Shown here one piece after another: positions 58,659 through 64,000 of a DNA stretch of 64,000 bases (the first letter of the stretch is position 1; each line of letters opens with the position of its first letter). The position numbers and the translations under genes were made by a program. The stretch is from Sisyra terminalis (taxonomy: Eukaryota; Arthropoda; Insecta; Neuroptera; Sisyridae). The notes under the pieces were generated by a model, which had not been told where the DNA came from, did not search any database, and was given only the letters and a program-made list of their open reading frames with translations. The DNA lies in NCBI GenBank assembly GCA_958496175.1, contig OY292280.1, positions 10,416,001-10,480,000 on the forward strand, read 5' to 3'.

Positions 58659-59905
58659 TTAGACTGATTCAAAAAAAATTATGATTTTTTTTTTTTAATT
58701 ATATCGAAAATATTGTTGGGAATGACAAAAAAAATCCTGTGAAAGTTTAAGCTCGTAATATTATTATTAAGAGGAGCCGTAACGCAAATTTCGATTTTCC
58801 ATTTAAATAACATGGGAACAATATTCTCTTGCACTTTGGAATTTTATAGCTCACGTTGGTGACAATATTTCGGAATGACCAAGATATATTCTTGTAGAAA
58901 ATTTAACGATCTACAAAAAAGGTCTCCAACAAGTTTTTGATATATTTATTTCTTCAAAAGTTATTCGAAGTCAAAGTTGAACTAAAGAGAAATTTTAATA
59001 TTTTTTCAATTTTTTGACGCAACCATCAATTTAATGAGAAAATTTTATAGGACATTTTTGGTAGAGCACTTTTTTTTCTACAACTTATCGCTATAAAAGT
59101 TTTCGATATTTTTCACAAGTTGGAAAGACCAAGGTATATTTTTATAAAAAATTGAACGATCTACTAAAATGGTCTCAAACAAGTTTTTGATATATTTATT
59201 CCTTCAAAAGTTATTCGAGGTCAAAGTTGAACTAAAGAGAAATTTTAATATTTTTTCAATTTTTTGACGCAACCATCAATTTTATAAGACATTTTTTGTA
59301 GAGCACTTTTTTTCCTATAACTTATCTCGATAAAAGTTTTTGATATTTTTCACAGGTCCCAAGTTATTTGCATAAAACTGAAAATTCCCTGAATTATTAT
59401 ATTTTTAGCATATTTTTTTTTATTTTAATTAAATAACTTAGGACCTGTGAAAAATATCAAAAACTTTTAAAGCGATAAGTTGCAGAAAAAAAGTGCTCTA
59501 CAAAAAATGTCCTATAAAATTTTCTCATTAAATTGATGGTTGCGTCAAAAAATTGAAAAAATATTCAAATTTCTTTTTAGGTCAACATTGACCTCGAATA
59601 ACTTTTGAAGAAATAAATTTATCAAAAACTTGTTCAAGACCTTTTTTGTAGATCATTCAATTTTTTACAAGAATATACCTTGGTCATTCCAAAATATTGT
59701 CACCAACGTGAGCTATAAAATTCTAAAATGCAAGAGAATATTGTTCCCATGTTATTTAAATGGAAAATCGAAATTTGCGATGCGGCACCTCTTAATATTA
59801 ATATTAAGAGCTTAAACTTTTTTCTGGATTTTTTTTGTCATTCCCAACAATATTTTCGATATAATTAAGAAAAAAAAAATCATCATTTTTTTTGAATCAG
59901 TCTAA
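58659..59905. mobile_element. Complete TTAG...CTAA palindromic element (family F4, 1247 bp) with 6-bp TSD
   Basis: The ends TTAGACTGATTC and GAATCAGTCTAA are flanked by TAAATA on both sides. Arms are mutual complements about a centre near 59390, and each arm contains an internal duplication (58855-59040 against 59080-59280). It is related by end sequence and architecture to the 18984-20348 element, with different interior sequence. Confidence 0.88.
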
Positions 59906-61984
59906 TAAATATATTCGGGAACTAATACAAACACTGTAAACCTATAGGCAGTAGTTCGGTTTATTCAACTTTCCTTATAGTTTTCGGGTTTTCTTTTTGT
60001 CGAAAAAGAATACCTGGATGCAATCAAATGAATCAGAAGGTGCAATTATAACTAATTTTCCTTACTATTAATTCAAGTTATTAACTCTAACCATCTTTGA
60101 ATGGCGAATTTCTACTTTAATGCGCTACCTATCCCTGGATAGATTCCCTAAGGGTCGGTAATTTCACAAACTTCCATATGGATGATTCCATTAAAAATTA
60201 AATTTAACATGGCTAGATTTTTTTTTTGTTTGGTTAGCATTATACATTTCAAATTAAAAGGGTTGGTTTTCACAATATAATACGGAATAGTAAAATTGGA
60301 CCTTTAAACCCCACCTTACCCTATTGAGATCCTAATACAAATGTGCTGCATTATAGAACGAAAAATTCAACATATAGATTATAGAAGACAACTAAGAAAT
60401 TCTGAGAATCATCTCAGATTGAATGATCTTGGGCATCTGACCCACGCATGCTTTTTAACTGGTCCATATTGGCTAGGCAACCATTTGTTTGTTAGTTGTT
60501 GAAAGAGACTTCCATAGCATTTGTATCGCTCTCTCTCTGTTTCATCTACTGAGGCATCAATAGGCTCCATGCATATTAATAATCCACGAGTTGGTGCTGA
60601 ACAAAATATGAACGAAATTTGACCCACGCCTCAAAAAAATGGATAAAAGATCAGTAGTGGGGAGGGGAAAATTATGACTTAACAAATGGCCTTTCTTTTT
60701 CAATTGAAATTTACCTATTCTTATTTAATCGAGTACTTTATTTCTATATGAATTTTTTTAAACTTGTTAAAAAATGCAAAGAAAAGTTACCACAGTAAAA
60801 ATGTATAATTAAAGCAGTTTTCCAGTAAATTTAATTTATTTCATCTAAATTTGCTTATAGGAAAATTGAATTTGTGGTTGTAAACTACTTTGATAGTACT
60901 TTAATGGATATGGTTCAATCAGTAATTAGCTGCTACTCATTTCCATTAAAGATCACCTGCGTTCAGGGACGAACTTTGTTCTCCAGGATGGCATTTAGAA
61001 TGGTTTTATCGTGGAAGACGCGAAATAAAAAGTGGGTTTAGTAAAGTGCTAAAACAAGCCGTTGGGTTTTTTCACAGGGAGACAACGCGGAAAAAGGTTT
61101 ATTTTCACTTTTTCATTGCGGTAGATGACATATGAGTTACGTATATAAAGTTGCTCACACGGAAAAGGGTTGTCTGAGAATTATGTCCAAAATCCTCCAT
61201 CACTTACCATTTATAACTCATCCTCTTTTTTCCATCCACTGCGGCTAAACATATCCCACTCCACTTCTCTGAGCTTAGTAAAATGTAAAACATATTTTAG
61301 ATATATGGCCACCATCCCTTAGGTATCGATTAATATTTAGCAGAAAATTACTTTAAGGGTGGAAATGTTTTTAAACGTTAGAAAAATGTCGTAACGAGGA
61401 ATTTTTATTTCGCCCTTATTTGTACGTTGAGGTGATGAAAATAGGGGATCGTGTTGGAAGGATTTAAAACTCAATGGATTTGTTTTGTCATATGTCACTT
61501 CTTCTTCTCCCTTATTGAAAAGTCAATATTTCTATTGCAGTTTTGTTGCTTTTAATTTGAGACATTTTTGAAATTATACTTCTTTATCGACGATTTGAAA
61601 AAAAAAATAATCAAACTGAATTATTACAAAAATGACGCTTTAAAGTACCAGTATGAAGTTGCTCATAAACGATTCAAGTGGACGAAATCTGAACTATTTT
61701 TGGCAGTGATATGTCTAGTAGTAAGACGACTAAAACACTATCGCATCGATCAAGTTATACCAGCACTCGCATATGTTGGCATATGTTTTTCGTTTACCGG
61801 GGGAACTCGAGAGAAAGGATTCGATCATCCCGAACAATCACGAATCAGATACGAAGTTATAGCTAACGAATAGTTAGAAACAGTCAGAACCATTGGAACA
61901 TGAAGAAGATAGATATCGTTGAACTAAATAATTTCGAATTTTACAGGTTAAAAAATATCCATATTAACACAAAATTTGTAATTT
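59906..61984 (+). other. Intron with an unassigned 101-codon frame at 61568-61873
   Basis: The frame contains FKWTKSELFLAVICLVVRRL, a hydrophobic stretch, but has no ATG at its start and no recognised family. A CTATTGCAG acceptor-like sequence precedes it at about 61541, but no donor is evident. A CT-rich box lies near 60530. Nothing else was recognised. Confidence 0.3.
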
Positions 61985-62095
61985 TCCGTCAAATATTCAC
62001 CGCTCAATACTGACATAAATAACAAATTGTAAAAATTGGCAATTGATTGAATGAAATCAAAATGACTGTTGAAACCAATGACAACAATCAGTATT
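61985..62095. repeat. Direct repeat, partner at 63680-63775
   Basis: The order AAATATTCACCG, then ACTGACA, then TTGAATGAAAT-AAAATGAC is seen again, with substitutions, at the window end. The two copies enclose the truncated F4 palindrome. Confidence 0.6.
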
Positions 62096-62699
62096 TGTTT
62101 ACAATATTTTTTTTCTGTCTTTGCTGACATATATGCTTACATACTACTTATTTTGCCTATTATTATTATAATGACATTTAAAATTCATTTAAAAGAAGAA
62201 TATATTTATGAAGTTATTAAGTGTAATATTTAAAATAATAAAATGAAATTCGATTGATACATTCTATTTTTCTTTATTTGAATTAAAAATCAGTATCAAT
62301 TCTTAGATATAAATGGGTTAAATAAAATATACAATTACTATTGTATTAATATATTTTTTTAGTTGATATTTAGAATTGCATATACATATCTATGCATGAA
62401 ATTTTATGCCTTTCAACTTCGTTCGACATCAGTTTCCAGATTGTCCCTCTTATGCTATCTCAATAAATTAATCCTAAGGCCAAACGTTCGAAAAAGTTGG
62501 ATCTTATCTTCCTGAAGTATGTTTTACGCATGATTAACTTTATACTGCATTTTCTACAACTGTGACATTAGATTCTTTGAAAATTCAAGTTTTAGAAACA
62601 CCACGTCAGGGAATAGAAAATGATGTTAGAGTAACAGACAACATAGTTTATGAAGAAATATTCGATTAAAAAATTTTTTGTGCAAATGCACAGGGGTCC
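62096..62699 (+). other. Intron, no recognised feature
   Basis: AT-rich. Contains a minus frame at 62592-62792 not recognised as a protein. Confidence 0.4.
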
Positions 62700-63910
62700 C
62701 CTAGTTACTTTTAATATCAAAATACATAAGAAGCAAACGAATGAGATACGGCAAAGACAAGGATCAAGAATATGAACTTTAAATACATCCATTTAAGTGT
62801 AATACAAATATAATAATTATTGGCTCAAAATTGAAATACCTCCTTGAAATAGCTCCTCACGTTGGTGACAATATTTCGGAATGACCAAGGTATATTCTTG
62901 TAGAAAATTGAACGATATCCATCGATATAATTGATAAACCATCAATTTTATGAAAAAAAATTTATAGGCCATTTTTTGTAGAGCACTTTTTTTTCTATAA
63001 CTTATCTTTATAAAAGTTTTTGGTATTTTTCACAGGTCCTAAGTTATTTGCATTAAACTGAAAATATTCGTAATTTTATTGTTTTAAATTAATAATATTT
63101 CCTGAATTATTATATTTTTAACATAAAAATTATTTTTTTATTTTATTTAAATAACTCAGGACCTGTGAAAAATATCAAAAACTTTTATAGAGATAAGTTA
63201 TAGGAAAAAAAGTGCTCTACAAAAAATGTCCTATAAAATTTTTTCACAAAATTGATGGTTGCGTCAAAAAATTGAAAAAATATTAAAATTTCTCTTTAGT
63301 TCAACTTTGACCTCGAATAACTTTTGAAAGAATAAATATATCAAAAACTTGTAAGAACACCTTTTTTGTAGATCGTTCAATTTTCTACAAGAATATACCT
63401 TGGTCATTCCGAAATATTGTCACCAACGTGAGCTATAAAATTCCAAAGTGCTAGAGAATATTGTTCCCATGTTATTTAAAAGGAAAATCGAAATTTGCGA
63501 TGCGGTACCTCTTAATATTAATATTAAGAACTTAAACTTTCACAAGATTTTTTTTTGTCATTTCCAACAATATTTTTGAGATAATTAATAAAAAAAAATC
63601 ATATTTTTTTTTGAATCAGTCCAGTATATATGTATAAATAGACAATTCAATATTTTATTTGAAACCCAGTTACATTCTGTGAAATATTCACAGCCCAACA
63701 CTGACACAACTCATTAATGGCTAAAATTAGCAATTGAATGAAATTGAAATGACAGTTGAAACTAATGACATGGTAGTTTAAATTTGAGCCAATAATTATT
63801 ATACTTGTATTCCACTTAAATGGATGTATTTAAAGTTTATATTCTTGATCCTTGTCTTTGCCGCAATACATTCGTTTTCTTTTTATGAATTTTGATATTA
63901 AAAGTAATTT
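62700..63910. mobile_element. Composite foldback: inverted arms around a truncated F4 palindrome
   Basis: The arms 62700-62830 and 63783-63910 are inverted complements (AAGGATCAAGAATATGAAC and its partner). Within them, 62858-63624 is a copy of the F4 palindrome lacking its left terminus and with a degraded right end (GAATCAGTCCAG). This is the same nested layout as in the 54.4-57.0 kb cluster. Confidence 0.75.
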
Positions 63911-64000
63911 GTGTTTAAAATTGTATCATATTTAGTTAGGACAAATCTTATAAGTGGTGTGCTAGTTCTGGCACTACCGAAAGAGGCTACGGCAGTGGAT

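Noticed and set aside
61568..61873. 101-codon plus frame with a hydrophobic stretch
   Set aside because: It begins without ATG, has no recognised domain and no paired splice sites.

Overview
The window is AT-rich metazoan DNA, almost certainly from an insect. Its only firmly recognisable host protein-coding sequence is three exons of an immunoglobulin-superfamily neuronal adhesion gene of the DIP (Dpr-interacting protein)/lachesin-like family. They lie on the + strand at 4702-4808, 16401-16608 and 21203-21364. Splice sites and phases agree from exon to exon. Together they encode the first Ig domain and the first half of the second, and most resemble Drosophila DIP-delta as I remember it. The signal-peptide exon must lie upstream of what I can see. 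No continuation exon was found in the remaining 42.6 kb, so most of the window is giant intron. The order (for example Coleoptera) cannot be fixed from the sequence.

Intron space is dominated by mobile DNA, layer upon layer. (a) Two damaged antisense copies of an RNase-H-bearing non-LTR retrotransposon sit at 9426-10970 and 16723-20450. (b) There is a set of 0.8-1.4 kb near-perfect palindromes whose termini read TTAG...CTAA. One interrupts the retrotransposon RT frame with a clean 6-bp target duplication. (c) Penelope-like or retrozyme-like repeats carry hammerhead-ribozyme-like cores. (d) Two ~2.2 kb repeats in opposite orientation (2133-4330 and 24848-27036) bracket all three exons and contain a pol III A-box/B-box tRNA-like segment. 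(e) A tRNA-derived SINE family has six copies between 33.4 and 45.9 kb. (f) TA-flanked GGGGAGACCGGG elements, a hAT MITE with an 8-bp target duplication, a THAP-like remnant, and several foldback clusters and tandem duplications make up the rest.

The most unusual region is 47.2-53.8 kb. It begins with a compact heat-shock-type promoter: a CT/GAGA tract, an inverted CCAAT box, two HSE clusters, and a TATA box 31 bp before an initiator. No heat-shock protein gene follows it. Instead there is a short leader with a 20-codon ORF, a hairpin, and then a homogeneous array of seven 802-bp monomers (48190-53801). That layout recalls the Drosophila hsr-omega stress lncRNA locus (inducible promoter, tiny ORF, locus-specific tandem repeats). 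The comparison is of architecture only and is inference.

From 53.8 kb to the end the window returns to intron-like DNA with two more palindrome clusters (54.4-57.0 and 58.7-59.9 kb) and a related composite at 62.0-63.9 kb. No rRNA, functional tRNA, CRISPR or prokaryotic feature was seen.
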